Shown here: positions 25,340 to 34,344 of the stretch, piece after piece | How positions within the stretch are numbered: position 1 is the stretch's first letter | Layout: the number at the start of each line of letters is the position of its first letter | DNA from: Clostridia bacterium | Lineage (GTDB): Bacteria > Bacillota > Clostridia > Saccharofermentanales > Saccharofermentanaceae | Reading direction: 5' to 3' | NCBI GenBank assembly: GCA_024403775.1 | Contig: JAKSRE010000004.1 | Coordinates: 57,883-121,882, forward strand | DNA length: 64,000 nucleotides | The notes under the pieces: generated by a model | The model's database searches: none | Told to the model about the DNA's origin: nothing | What the model saw: the letters and a program-made list of their open reading frames with translations, nothing else | Program-made: the position numbers and the translations under genes

Positions 25340-26200
25340 TTAACCCTTAACGCCACCGAGTGCAACACCGGCAACAATGTACTTAGACAAGAACAAGTAA
25401 ACGATAATCAATGGCAATACTGTCATTGTAAGGCCGAGATAAACACAACCATACTCTGTCTTATAAATATCACCATTCAAAAGGCTTACCATGATAGGCA
25501 TTGTGTACTTCTCACTCTTTGTGAGCAATACCAATGGCATAAAGTAGCTGTTCCAGCTTGATACAAATGTAAAGATAGCCTGTGTAGCGATAGCTGGCTT
25601 CATGATTGGAAGTACAATCTGATTGAAGATACGGAACTCACCAGCACCATCAATACGTCCAGACTGAACGATTTCCATTGAAAGAGAAGCCTGCAAATAC
25701 TGTCTCATAAAGAATACCATCATTGGTGATGCGATAGCTGGCAAAATCAACATCAAACGGTTATTTGTCATACCAACCTTATAAACAGCCTGATAGAAAC
25801 CGATTGTTGTAACCTGTGCAGGAATCATCATGATAGCCATGATCATACTAAAGAATGCATTCTTTAACTTCCAATCATATGCTGTAATAGCATAAGCAGT
25901 AAGTGATGAGAAGTAAACAGCCAATCCTGTTACACCAACTGAAATAACAGCTGAGTTTGTAAAACCAATAACAGGATTAAAAGTCTTCTTTGCATTAAGA
26001 ATTGAGAAGTTCTTTGCAATTGAGCCACCTGGTATGAATGAGATAGCGTGCTGCTGAATCTGAGTTGTAGATCTAGTAGCATTAACAATCATTACCCAGA
26101 AAGGAACGATACTCAATATTGCAAGAACAACACAAGCAATATAAAGAGGTATCATAAGATACAAAGGCTGTTTTGATTTAGACACTTTATTTTTATCCAT
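25340..26200 (-). CDS. Carbohydrate ABC transporter permease (MalG type)
   Basis: The 286-residue inner-membrane permease has six hydrophobic segments and the EAA-loop pattern GAGEFRIFNQIVLPIMKPA that contacts the ATPase. It ends in VAGVALGGVKG, the usual C-terminus of MalG-type (CUT1) permeases. It pairs with the preceding MalF-type gene, 5 bases away, and with the binding protein upstream. No ATPase gene is present; CUT1 importers commonly share a multitask MsiK/UgpC-type ATPase encoded elsewhere. Confidence 0.94.
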   Translation of the reverse strand: MDKNKVSKSKQPLYLMIPLYIACVVLAILSIVPFWVMIVNATRSTTQIQQHAISFIPGGSIAKNFSILNAKKTFNPVIGFTNSAVISVGVTGLAVYFSSLTAYAITAYDWKLKNAFFSMIMAIMMIPAQVTTIGFYQAVYKVGMTNNRLMLILPAIASPMMVFFMRQYLQASLSMEIVQSGRIDGAGEFRIFNQIVLPIMKPAIATQAIFTFVSSWNSYFMPLVLLTKSEKYTMPIMVSLLNGDIYKTEYGCVYLGLTMTVLPLIIVYLFLSKYIVAGVALGGVKG

Positions 26201-26205
26201 TTAAA

Positions 26206-27174
26206 TCACCCCTTCATAGCCTTTTTTTCTGCTTTACGTAACTTCTTCAAAGCTGCCTCGTCCTTATCACGCATGATGTAGAACAAAATAGCTGAACAAA
26301 TAACGATCAAAACAAACATAATCATACTAGCTGCTGCAGCTGTATTATACTTATAGCTACCACTGAAAGCCTGATTATAAATATAAAGGCTTGCTGTAAT
26401 AGTAGCATTGTCAGGTCCACCATTCATAAGGAGCTTTGGAATATCGAACATATTCAAACCACCAATCAAGCTGGTAACCAATGTAAACAAGAGAATTGTT
26501 CTGATGTTTGGAATAGTAATGAAGAAGAATGTCTGAACTCGGTTAGCACCATCAATCTCAGCAGCCTCAAAAATATCAGGGCTGATACCGATAACACCAG
26601 AAACGAGCTGAACCATTGTATAACCATACCACATCCAGAACTGAATAAAAGCAACAATATTACGAGTTGTATCTCTGTCCTGAAGGAACTTAATCTCAGT
26701 TCCAGGTCCCTTAATACGAGTAACGAGATCGTTTGCAGGTCCCATAGGATAACCAAAGAAAGCTCTAAACAAAATTGCTATTGAAGCCATAGTGATGATG
26801 TTTGGCAAATAGAAAATAACTTTAAAGAAGCCTTTAGCCTTAATCTGCAATCTGTTATCTGTAAACCAAGCTGTAAGGAGCAAAGCCAAACCAAGCTGAG
26901 GAATAAAGTTATAAATCCAGATTCTGAAAGTATTAAAGAGTGACAAACGGAAAAGTTCACTGGAAAGTACTTCTTTAAAATTAGCAAACGGATCACTAGT
27001 CAAGAAATGAATATTTGTATTTCCAAGTCCCTTCATATCAGTAAAACCAATGATTGAAGTGTAAAGAACTGGATACAATGTAAAAATCAAGAAAGTAACA
27101 ATGAAAGGTATGGAGAAAAAGTAACCATATCTAGAATAATCTACAACACTGCGTTTCTTCTGCACTCTTGACAC
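26206..27174 (-). CDS. Carbohydrate ABC transporter permease (MalF type)
   Basis: The 322-residue CUT1 permease has six or seven membrane segments. YFFSIPFIVTFLIFTLYPV opens the transmembrane region and the EAA loop is AAEIDGANRVQTFFFITIP. The start taken is a GTG; a second in-frame GTG 9 bases further in is possible and neither has a strong ribosome binding site, suggesting lower translation than the binding protein. A stable hairpin separates it from the binding-protein gene. With the MalG-type partner it forms the channel for an oligosaccharide, probably a xylo- or arabino-oligosaccharide given the neighbours. Confidence 0.93.
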   Translation of the reverse strand: MSRVQKKRSVVDYSRYGYFFSIPFIVTFLIFTLYPVLYTSIIGFTDMKGLGNTNIHFLTSDPFANFKEVLSSELFRLSLFNTFRIWIYNFIPQLGLALLLTAWFTDNRLQIKAKGFFKVIFYLPNIITMASIAILFRAFFGYPMGPANDLVTRIKGPGTEIKFLQDRDTTRNIVAFIQFWMWYGYTMVQLVSGVIGISPDIFEAAEIDGANRVQTFFFITIPNIRTILLFTLVTSLIGGLNMFDIPKLLMNGGPDNATITASLYIYNQAFSGSYKYNTAAAASMIMFVLIVICSAILFYIMRDKDEAALKKLRKAEKKAMKG

Positions 27175-27237
27175 CCACTTTCTAAAAAATTTTACTTTAT
27201 TTAAAAAGTAATAAAAATATTTTTTTGTAAAAAGAAA

Positions 27238-27267
27238 CAGGGCGGCGAATCAAATTCGTCCGCCCTG
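27238..27267 (-). terminator. Intercistronic hairpin between binding protein and permeases
   Basis: CAGGGCGG and CCGCCCTG form a perfect 8-bp GC-rich stem, extended inside by CGAA/TTCG pairing, followed on the minus strand by TTTCTTTTT. It lies between the solute-binding protein and permease genes and is probably a partial terminator or an mRNA 3'-end protector that keeps binding-protein mRNA in excess. Confidence 0.75.
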
Positions 27268-27308
27268 TAATTTACTTTTAAGAGTTAATTAACTAATCTT
27301 AAGATTAA

Positions 27309-28682
27309 TTATTCAACTGTAACGTCGAGGTTTTCAGCAACCTGAGCCTTGAAGTCTTCGATAGCCTGCTCGTATGACTTAGCACCAGATGTGTACTGAC
27401 GAACCTGATCACGCCAGTAACCATTGATTGTCTCATCGTACTCTGTCAAGTTCTTACCTGTAGCATACTCACCAGCTGGTACGAAAGCATCAAACATGTT
27501 CTGACCTGCGAGGAAATCCAACTCACCGTTTGACTTCTTCATAACTGCACCTGAAGCAACAGCATCCTTTGTGCCGCCCTCACCGTACAATGTACCGTTA
27601 GCCCACATGTACTGCAAACCATTCTCAGAAGCGTCAAGTGTGATCCACTCGATGATTGTCTTAACAGCATCCTTGTGCTTTGTATCCTTGTTAGCGATAA
27701 CCCATGTACCACCCCAGAAGAAACCTACTGGTGAAGCACATACAGCCCAGTCACCCCAAGTACCAACGCCATCAGCGAATGTACCAACGAGGTTACCATC
27801 TTCGTCCTTAGAACCACAGTTTGGTCCAATTGTGTAGTTGATGAGCCAAGCTGGACCGAAGAAACCGAGGATATCCTTAGGGCCCTCACCCTTCATGTCT
27901 GCGAACCAAGCATCCTGCCAGTCCTGTGTATCATTGTGATAGCCATTCTCCATGAGCTTCATAGAAATGTTGAGGAAGTCCTCACGCTCAGCAGAGATAG
28001 ACAACTTACCGTCTACAACCCAACCTGTAGATGAGCTGTTCTCAACTGCGTGCCAGATATCACCGTCACCAGAAACGATACCGCAACCAACTGCCTTCAA
28101 ATCCTCAGCTGCCTGCCAGAACTTTGTCCAGTTACCTGAACCTGAACCAATCTTATCAGCAACTACTGCTGGATCATCTGTTCCCCAAGCCTTCTGAGCT
28201 ACAGAACGTCTGTAGATGAAAGCTCCACCTGTTGCCTGATATCCGAGAGCAACCAACTTACCATCTGAAGGTCTTGTTCCGATATCAACTGTATACTGAG
28301 CAATCTCAGCTGTCTTCAATGCACTATCTACATTGATTCCGAGATCTGCGTATGGCATTGCATACTGAGCAGCTGAACCCTGTGTATACTTGAGAACGAA
28401 AGCAGCCTCTGCACAATAGATATCTGGAGCATCAGCGCCACCTGCAGCTAAAGCTGAATCCAATGCTGGCTGATAAGCACCTTCTGTTGTAGCGATGATT
28501 GTTTCCTTGATTTCATAATCGAACTCAGGGTGTAACTCTTTGTATCTCTTAATCATGTCTGGAACCTCATTTGTGAAAGCCCAAACGTTAAGCACCTTCT
28601 CTTCCTGCTTTGAAGCACAGCCTGTAAACATAGCTGTACCAACCATTGTCAAACAAAGTGCGCTGGCAATAACTTTCTTCAT
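27309..28682 (-). CDS. Carbohydrate ABC transporter solute-binding lipoprotein
   Basis: The 457-residue protein has a lipoprotein signal peptide with the lipobox FTGC (Cys at about residue 22) and the family 1 extracellular solute-binding fold (LNVWAFTNEVPDMIKRYKELHP near the N-terminus). It captures sugar on the outer face of the membrane and delivers it to the two permeases downstream. AGGAGG lies 5 bases before the ATG. It is the first gene of the transporter operon, and its upstream region holds a cluster of TTGCYA motifs. The ligand cannot be read directly; pentose oligosaccharides are the contextual guess. Confidence 0.94.
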   Translation of the reverse strand: MKKVIASALCLTMVGTAMFTGCASKQEEKVLNVWAFTNEVPDMIKRYKELHPEFDYEIKETIIATTEGAYQPALDSALAAGGADAPDIYCAEAAFVLKYTQGSAAQYAMPYADLGINVDSALKTAEIAQYTVDIGTRPSDGKLVALGYQATGGAFIYRRSVAQKAWGTDDPAVVADKIGSGSGNWTKFWQAAEDLKAVGCGIVSGDGDIWHAVENSSSTGWVVDGKLSISAEREDFLNISMKLMENGYHNDTQDWQDAWFADMKGEGPKDILGFFGPAWLINYTIGPNCGSKDEDGNLVGTFADGVGTWGDWAVCASPVGFFWGGTWVIANKDTKHKDAVKTIIEWITLDASENGLQYMWANGTLYGEGGTKDAVASGAVMKKSNGELDFLAGQNMFDAFVPAGEYATGKNLTEYDETINGYWRDQVRQYTSGAKSYEQAIEDFKAQVAENLDVTVE

Positions 28683-28783
28683 GTTATCCTCCTAAATTTG
28701 TTTAATTCGATGAAAAACTAGGCCTGTTGTTTGTAATTACAAGTACATAATACCCATAAGTCTCCTTTTTTTCTTTACACATA

Positions 28784-28883
28784 TTGCTACCCGGATACAT
28801 TTTTTATACAATTATTGCCAAGTTTGAATATTTTGCTATCAAATTGCCACTTTTTCTCTCCCTTTTTTTGTTCAAATTGCTAT
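28784..28883. promoter_or_regulatory. Cluster of five TTGCYA motifs in a divergent control region
   Basis: Within 100 bases there are TTGCTAC (28784), TTGCCAA (28815), TTGCTAT (28833), TTGCCAC (28844) and TTGCTAT (28877), all on the plus strand. Intervals are 31, 18, 11 and 33 bases, three of them near whole helical turns. The region separates the binding-protein gene from the DUF624 gene. It looks like a multi-site array for one regulator, most simply the AraC-family protein encoded nearby. Confidence 0.45.
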
Positions 28884-28926
28884 AATTTCTGAAGAATTGA
28901 TTATAGAAAGGTTTTATTTCTTAATT

Positions 28927-29574
28927 ATGAATGAATTTTTTAATAAAAATAATTTGGCAATGCGTTTTCTGACAAGTATCTGCAATCTTATTCTTGTCAA
29001 TTTGTTATTCTTATTATTTTCTTTGCCAATAGTTACTATTGGAGCTTCCCTAACAGCTTTATATAAGATTGTTTTCATGATGCATGCTAAAGACGAGATA
29101 TTTATATACAGAGATTTTAAGGCAGAATTTGTAGACAGCTTTAAAAAGGCCACCATAATCTGGGTGCCTGTATTGCTGTTGTCTGCATATTTTGTAGTTG
29201 AACTTCGTTATCTAAATGGTTTTTCAGATATGCCTTGGCTTCAGATCCCAATCTGGATTGTTGTTTTCTTCATGGCATGCATACTAATTTATGCCTTTCC
29301 GCTGTTGGCAAACTTTGAAAACTCATTAAAAAATACAGTAAAGAATTCTATCCTTCTTGGACTTGGTAATCTTCCTACTACTATATTTGTAATTGTTATA
29401 TTCTATGCACTTTATCTTTCGATTGATTATGAACCTGCATTCCTCGTTATCTGGGGCAGCCTCGCAATATTTATGGGTTGTGCCGTAATGGCCTGGTTCA
29501 TTGCATTATTTTTACGTAGAATATTTGGAATTAAAAAAATCGTCACTTTTCCTGAGGATACAGATAAACTATAA
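28927..29574 (+). CDS. DUF624 (YesL-like) membrane protein
   Basis: The 215-residue protein has about five membrane helices and the DUF624/YesL signature at its start (RFLTSICNLILVNLLFLLFSLPIVTIGASLTALY, seen as two consecutive helices). YesL-type genes are habitually found next to CUT1 sugar transporters and AraC-type or two-component regulators, and their function is unknown. I use the ATG at 28927, where the family normally begins; a TTG at 28897 is the alternative. It is divergent from the ABC operon across the TTGCYA cluster, and its 3' end overlaps the convergent gene by 32 bases. Confidence 0.88.
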   Translation: MNEFFNKNNLAMRFLTSICNLILVNLLFLLFSLPIVTIGASLTALYKIVFMMHAKDEIFIYRDFKAEFVDSFKKATIIWVPVLLLSAYFVVELRYLNGFSDMPWLQIPIWIVVFFMACILIYAFPLLANFENSLKNTVKNSILLGLGNLPTTIFVIVIFYALYLSIDYEPAFLVIWGSLAIFMGCAVMAWFIALFLRRIFGIKKIVTFPEDTDKL

Positions 29575-30214
29575 AGTCTAAAGCATTATCTATATTCTTC
29601 GAAAATGCAGATACAACAATATAATGATTCTCATCTGAATCACTATATGCTGACATCATTATCTCAGACTCACTTACATCTATTCCGACTGGAATATCAT
29701 TATAGAAATAAATTAAATCCTCGTATTGATTCAGATATTCCTGATTGAGAATTGTCCTTAAATCAATAAAACAGCTATTTACACTATATTCTTCGATTGC
29801 TCTTGAATTCGTACAAATCACATCCACACGTCCTGATGTTATATTAGCCTGTAATTTTTGAACACTGGCATTTATATCATCATTATAAGAATATAAATCA
29901 TCACTATTCTTAAGATGTCTGTAATCATATACAAGTGTAATGCTCTCGCCTATTGAATTCTCATATTCTTTAAATAAATCATCGCATTCTTTGGTGACAT
30001 TCACCATTGCTACACTTAAATACTTCTTCTTATTCTCTTCAACAAAAGTTACGATAAGAGAAATAATTATCGCAATACTAACTACAGGAATTATTACATA
30101 CCACTTGTAATAATCCCAAAAATAAGCAAGGCTGCGCTTGGCATCCTTGCTATTTTTGTTTAAATCATTATTTAATTGTTCAGCATCCTGAATATTATCT
30201 TTTACTTCAACCAT
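29543..30214 (-). CDS. Single-pass membrane protein at the end of the pentose operon, unknown
   Basis: The protein has 223 residues: a soluble N-terminus rich in Asn/Asp, one membrane helix at about 41-63 (VIIPVVSIAIIISLIVTFVEE) and an extracytoplasmic domain of about 155 residues. I do not recognise a family. The outer domain has an alternating strand/helix feel, ending YIVVSAFSKNIDNALDFIVYLY, reminiscent of solute-binding folds, but this is only an impression. It overlaps the transketolase C-half gene by 13 bases, so it is translationally coupled to the pentose operon, and it overlaps the DUF624 gene tail to tail. Confidence 0.78.
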   Translation of the reverse strand: MVEVKDNIQDAEQLNNDLNKNSKDAKRSLAYFWDYYKWYVIIPVVSIAIIISLIVTFVEENKKKYLSVAMVNVTKECDDLFKEYENSIGESITLVYDYRHLKNSDDLYSYNDDINASVQKLQANITSGRVDVICTNSRAIEEYSVNSCFIDLRTILNQEYLNQYEDLIYFYNDIPVGIDVSESEIMMSAYSDSDENHYIVVSAFSKNIDNALDFIVYLYPQEK

Positions 30215-31149
30215 GCCTTAATTTTGCTACAAAGTGCTTCAGAATTCAAGCCATAATGCTCAACCAAAGCAGCTGCTGTACCAGACTGACCAAACTCATC
30301 ATTGATACCAATTCTGAGTACTGGTGATGGAAGGCTCTCAGAGAGAACTTCACATACACTACTTCCGAGACCACCAATAACTGAGTGCTCTTCAAGAGTA
30401 ACAGCCTTCTTTGTCTTTGATACGCTCTTAATAACAAGATCCTTATCAATAGGCTTAATTGTGTGGATGTTGATAACCTCAGCATCAATACCCTCGTTAG
30501 CAAGGAGCTCAGCAGCCTTCAAGCTCTCAGCTACCATAAAACCTGTAGCAAACAAAGTAACATCCTTACCTTCACGGAGAACGATACCCTTACCAATCTC
30601 GAACTTATATCCCTCATAATCATTGAATACAGGAGATGCAGCTCTACCAAATCTCAAATATGCTGGGCCTTCCATATCAAGAACAGCCTTAACTGCTGCC
30701 TTAGCCTCAATATCATCTGAAGGAACGATAACTGTCATACCTGGGATTGATCTCATAAGAGACAAATCTTCCAAACACTGGTGTGTAGCACCATCTTCAC
30801 CTACTGTAATACCAGCATGTGTAGCACCAATCTTAACGTTAAGATGTGGGTAACCGATTGAGTTACGAACCTGCTCAAAGTTACGTCCTGAAGCGAACAT
30901 TGCAAAAGATGAAATGAAAGGAATCTTACCACAAGTTGCAAGACCTGCAGCAATACCTGTCATGTCAGCCTCGGCAATACCACAATCGATATGTCTGTCT
31001 GGAAAAGCCTTCTTAAATACAGATGTCTTTGTAGCACCAGCAAGATCGGCATCCAAAACAATTAAATTCTCATAATCCTTACCAAGTTCAGCTAACGCTT
31101 TTCCGTAGCTCTCTCTGGTTGCAATTTTTGTATCACTGATTTTTACCAT
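30202..31149 (-). CDS. Transketolase, C-terminal subunit
   Basis: The 315-residue protein corresponds to the pyrimidine-binding and C-terminal domains of transketolase. It carries DADLAGATKTSVFKKAFPDRHIDCGIAEADM, seen as the conserved DADL..., HIDCGIAEADM elements, and HAGITVGEDGATHQCLEDL. It needs the adjacent N-terminal half to bind TPP and catalyse two-carbon transfer in the non-oxidative pentose phosphate pathway. Split transketolases are common in Clostridia and archaea. It starts 21 bases after the N-half stop. Confidence 0.93.
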   Translation of the reverse strand: MVKISDTKIATRESYGKALAELGKDYENLIVLDADLAGATKTSVFKKAFPDRHIDCGIAEADMTGIAAGLATCGKIPFISSFAMFASGRNFEQVRNSIGYPHLNVKIGATHAGITVGEDGATHQCLEDLSLMRSIPGMTVIVPSDDIEAKAAVKAVLDMEGPAYLRFGRAASPVFNDYEGYKFEIGKGIVLREGKDVTLFATGFMVAESLKAAELLANEGIDAEVINIHTIKPIDKDLVIKSVSKTKKAVTLEEHSVIGGLGSSVCEVLSESLPSPVLRIGINDEFGQSGTAAALVEHYGLNSEALCSKIKAWLK

Positions 31150-31170
31150 TGTTATTTCTCCTACCTTACA

Positions 31171-32004
31171 TTATGCTTCAAGGCTCTTAAGCTGCTCATC
31201 AAGCTCAGCAATAGCCTGCTCGTACTGTTCCTTATTAGGAGCTGTACCATGCCAGCCTACCTGATTCTCCATGAAAGATACGCCCTTACCCTTTGTTGTC
31301 TTCATAACAATACAAGTTGGCTTATCTGAAGGCTCATCAGCAAAAGCAAATGCCTTTCTGATATCTTCCATATCATTACCGTTAATAGTAATTACGTTGA
31401 AATTAAATGCCTTAAACTTATCCTCAATTGGATATACAGAACATACATCTGCAACTGGTCCATCAATCTGGAGACCATTGTTATCAACGATAACAGTAAG
31501 ATTATTAAGCTTATTAGCACCTGAGAACATTGCAGCTTCCCAGATCTGGCCTTCCTGAATCTCACCATCACCGCACAAGCAGTAAACCTTATAATCCTTA
31601 TTATCAAGCTTTGCTGCAAGAGCCATACCAGCTGCTACAGATAAGCCCTGACCAAGTGAACCAGAACTCATGTCAACACCTGGTGTCTCATTCATACATG
31701 GGTGACCCTGAAGTCTTGTACCGAGCTTACGGAAAGTTGTGAGCTCCTCAACATCAAAATAACCTCTGTTAGCAAGTGTAGAATAAAGACCTGGTGATGT
31801 GTGTCCCTTAGACAATACAAATCTGTCACGATTAGGATCGTCTGGGTTCTTAGGATCGATATTCATTCTCTCGAAATACAAATAAGTGTACATATCAGCA
31901 GCAGACAAAGATCCACCTGGATGTCCAGAACTAGCACTATAAACTGCTGTTACAATACCCTTACGAACTTTTGTAGCCATAATAGCCAATTCATTATTAT
32001 TCAT
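31171..32004 (-). CDS. Transketolase, N-terminal (TPP-binding) subunit
   Basis: The 277-residue protein starts at an ATG preceded by GAGGAG; an upstream in-frame GTG at 32052 with AGGA before it would add 16 residues. It has the TPP domain: YSASSGHPGGSLSAADMYTYLY, SKGHTSPGLYSTLA and the GDG...N metal/TPP motif (GDGEIQEGQIWEAAMFSGANKLNN). It forms the active transketolase with the next gene and lets pentose phosphates from the isomerase and kinase enter central metabolism. The 158-base gap before it contains a possible structured leader. Confidence 0.93.
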   Translation of the reverse strand: MNNNELAIMATKVRKGIVTAVYSASSGHPGGSLSAADMYTYLYFERMNIDPKNPDDPNRDRFVLSKGHTSPGLYSTLANRGYFDVEELTTFRKLGTRLQGHPCMNETPGVDMSSGSLGQGLSVAAGMALAAKLDNKDYKVYCLCGDGEIQEGQIWEAAMFSGANKLNNLTVIVDNNGLQIDGPVADVCSVYPIEDKFKAFNFNVITINGNDMEDIRKAFAFADEPSDKPTCIVMKTTKGKGVSFMENQVGWHGTAPNKEQYEQAIAELDEQLKSLEA

Positions 32005-32162
32005 AAAATAAACTCCTCGTTTAATTCTCTTCTCTCGAAAAGTTTTTTTCACAACTTTTCCTGCCTAAATAAAATCGGTGTTAACGATTACCCAGACAGG
32101 AAAATTGCAATAATCAAATTATTTAAATATCAGATCAAGTAAAAAATTGACCTATTCTCATA

Positions 32163-33638
32163 TTAGCAGAAAGGATTCTCTGTTGGATATGGGAGATTCT
32201 TTGGCTGATTGTAAGCAATATCCTTAATTCCGAGGAACTTGAATACTTCAAACAACTTCTTACCATAGTGACCAAATGCAACAGCACCGTGATGTGGATA
32301 TCTCTTCTGAACGAGAACGTGACGATAGAAACGACCCATTTCCTTAATAGCGAAGATACCGATACCACCGAATGAACGTGTAGGAACATCAAGAACCTCT
32401 CCCTCAGCGATGTAAGATACTAACTCTCCATCACTGTTGCACTGCAAACGATAGAATGTAATATCACTAGCTGCGATATCACCCTCGAGTGTACCACGTG
32501 TGAAATCTGGCTCACTGCCTGCTGGCTCAAGGAGACGATGCTGGATGAGCTGATACTTAACTGCACGGCTTGCGCACATCTTACACTCTGGAGTATTACC
32601 ACAGTGGAAGCCCATGAATGTATCTGTAAGTGAATAATCATACTTACCCTTGATATCTTCATCGTAGATGTACTGTGGAACTGAGTTATTGATATCGAGA
32701 AGTGTAACTGTATCACCTGATACACACATACCGATGTACTCACTAAGAGCACCGTAGATATCAACCTCACAAGATACTGGAATACCACGGCTTACGAGAC
32801 GGCTGTTAACATAACATGGCTCGAAACCAAACTGTGATGGGAATGCAGGCCAGCACTTATCAGCAAATGCTACATACTTACGTGAACCCTTGTGATTCTC
32901 AGCCCAGTCAAGAAGTGTGAGCTCGAACTGTGCCATACGTACGTTAAGATCTGGGTAGTACTTACCTTCACCCATCTCCTTAGCCATATCTGCACAAACC
33001 TCAGGGATACGTGGATCATTCTCATGCTCCTTAAATGAAACGAGAAGATCAAGCTCTGAGTTCTCTTCAATCTCTACACCAAGCTCATACAAGCCCTTAA
33101 TAGGAGCGTTACAAGCGAAGAAGTCCTGTGGACGTGGACCAAATGTGATGATCTTGAGGTTCTTAACACCAATAACTGCACGAGCGATTGGTACGAACTC
33201 AGCGATCATATCAGCAATCTCTGTTGCTGTTCCAACTGGATACTCTGGGATATAACCCTTAAGATGACGCATGCCAAGGTTGTAAGAGCAGTTGAGCATA
33301 CCGCAGTAAGCATCACCACGGCCATTAATCATGTCTCCATCACCCTCTGCAGCTGAAACAAACATTACAGGGCCATCAAAATTCTTAGCAATAAGTGTCT
33401 CTGGTGTCTCTGGTCCGAAGTTACCAAGGAAAACAACGAGAGCATTACATTCAGCCTTATTTACATCCTCAACTGCCTTAAGCATGTCAAGCTCATTCTC
33501 AACTGTTACAGGACACTCATAAAGGTCACCTGTATAAGCAGCCTTGATAGCGCTTCTACGCTGCTCAGAAAGAGCAATTGGGAAGCAGTCACGGCTAACT
33601 GCAATAATACCTAATTTAACTGTTGGTAGATTATTCAT
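32163..33638 (-). CDS. L-fucose/L-arabinose isomerase-family sugar isomerase
   Basis: The 491-residue protein starts at the ATG preceded by AAGGAGG; an upstream extension is rejected. It belongs to the FucI/AraA-like fold family (COG2407), with the N-terminal LGIIAVSRDCFPIALSEQRR and a metal-site-like C-terminal region (YPHHGAVAFGHYGKK). These enzymes interconvert aldoses and ketoses, usually with Mn2+. It sits between a DUF4867 gene and transketolase, in an operon headed by xylulokinase, so a pentose (arabinose, xylose or another) is the likely substrate rather than fucose. No XylA-type isomerase is in the window. Confidence 0.87.
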   Translation of the reverse strand: MNNLPTVKLGIIAVSRDCFPIALSEQRRSAIKAAYTGDLYECPVTVENELDMLKAVEDVNKAECNALVVFLGNFGPETPETLIAKNFDGPVMFVSAAEGDGDMINGRGDAYCGMLNCSYNLGMRHLKGYIPEYPVGTATEIADMIAEFVPIARAVIGVKNLKIITFGPRPQDFFACNAPIKGLYELGVEIEENSELDLLVSFKEHENDPRIPEVCADMAKEMGEGKYYPDLNVRMAQFELTLLDWAENHKGSRKYVAFADKCWPAFPSQFGFEPCYVNSRLVSRGIPVSCEVDIYGALSEYIGMCVSGDTVTLLDINNSVPQYIYDEDIKGKYDYSLTDTFMGFHCGNTPECKMCASRAVKYQLIQHRLLEPAGSEPDFTRGTLEGDIAASDITFYRLQCNSDGELVSYIAEGEVLDVPTRSFGGIGIFAIKEMGRFYRHVLVQKRYPHHGAVAFGHYGKKLFEVFKFLGIKDIAYNQPKNLPYPTENPFC

Positions 33639-33677
33639 ATAAATCCTCCTTAACCTACTAATATATAATTTCAAAAA

Positions 33678-34331
33678 TTATAAACTTGAAATATCAATGT
33701 TCTCACCGAAGAGACCTGGGAAATGACCAGCCTCTGATGGAGCATCTGGATGACAAATAAGCCACTTGTTCTTAGCTGTGATCAACTTATCCTCGTCATT
33801 ATTGCTATTTGTAGCAGCTTCATGTACACAATCAAGTGGATAATTTGTTCCCTTAGGAAGAACTACACCAACCATAAAACCGTTACCATCTACACCACAT
33901 GGTGCATAGTGAAGTGTTGTAGCATAAACTTCAGCTACTGTACCCTTCTTAAACTTAAAAGCAACTACCTTAGAAGTATCATACTTAAAGTCTGAAGTAA
34001 TATCCTGCTGCAAACCGAGTAAAAGAATTGCATCAGTAGCAAAAACATTTACTTCTGATGAACGATGATATTCAAGAGCATTAAGCATTGTGTTGTGACC
34101 ACCACAGTAACCAATCTCGATTGGGAGTTCACCATAAGTAACATCTGTCAAATACTTATAATCAGATGATGCCTCGAGTGACTCAACAGATGGCTCATAT
34201 ACTACACCATCCTCAGATACTGGCAACTTTGACAAGGCACCAATGAGGTCTGAGAAATCATGCTCTGAAATAATACGACCATAATTCTTAAAATTCTCTG
34301 CATTTGCTTCAATAATCTGAATCTTACTCAT
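33678..34331 (-). CDS. DUF4867 family protein of the pentose operon
   Basis: The 217-residue cytoplasmic protein matches the DUF4867 family as I recall it. It has a cupin-like beta pattern with candidate sugar/metal residues in EIGYCGGHNTMLNALEYHRSSEVNVF and LHYAPCGV. The gene lies between xylulokinase and the isomerase, with short gaps on both sides, which argues for a role in the same pathway. An aldose mutarotase or a sugar-phosphate lyase-like epimerase would fit, but nothing in the sequence decides this. Confidence 0.78.
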   Translation of the reverse strand: MSKIQIIEANAENFKNYGRIISEHDFSDLIGALSKLPVSEDGVVYEPSVESLEASSDYKYLTDVTYGELPIEIGYCGGHNTMLNALEYHRSSEVNVFATDAILLLGLQQDITSDFKYDTSKVVAFKFKKGTVAEVYATTLHYAPCGVDGNGFMVGVVLPKGTNYPLDCVHEAATNSNNDEDKLITAKNKWLICHPDAPSEAGHFPGLFGENIDISSL

Positions 34332-34344
34332 GTCAAAATACCTC

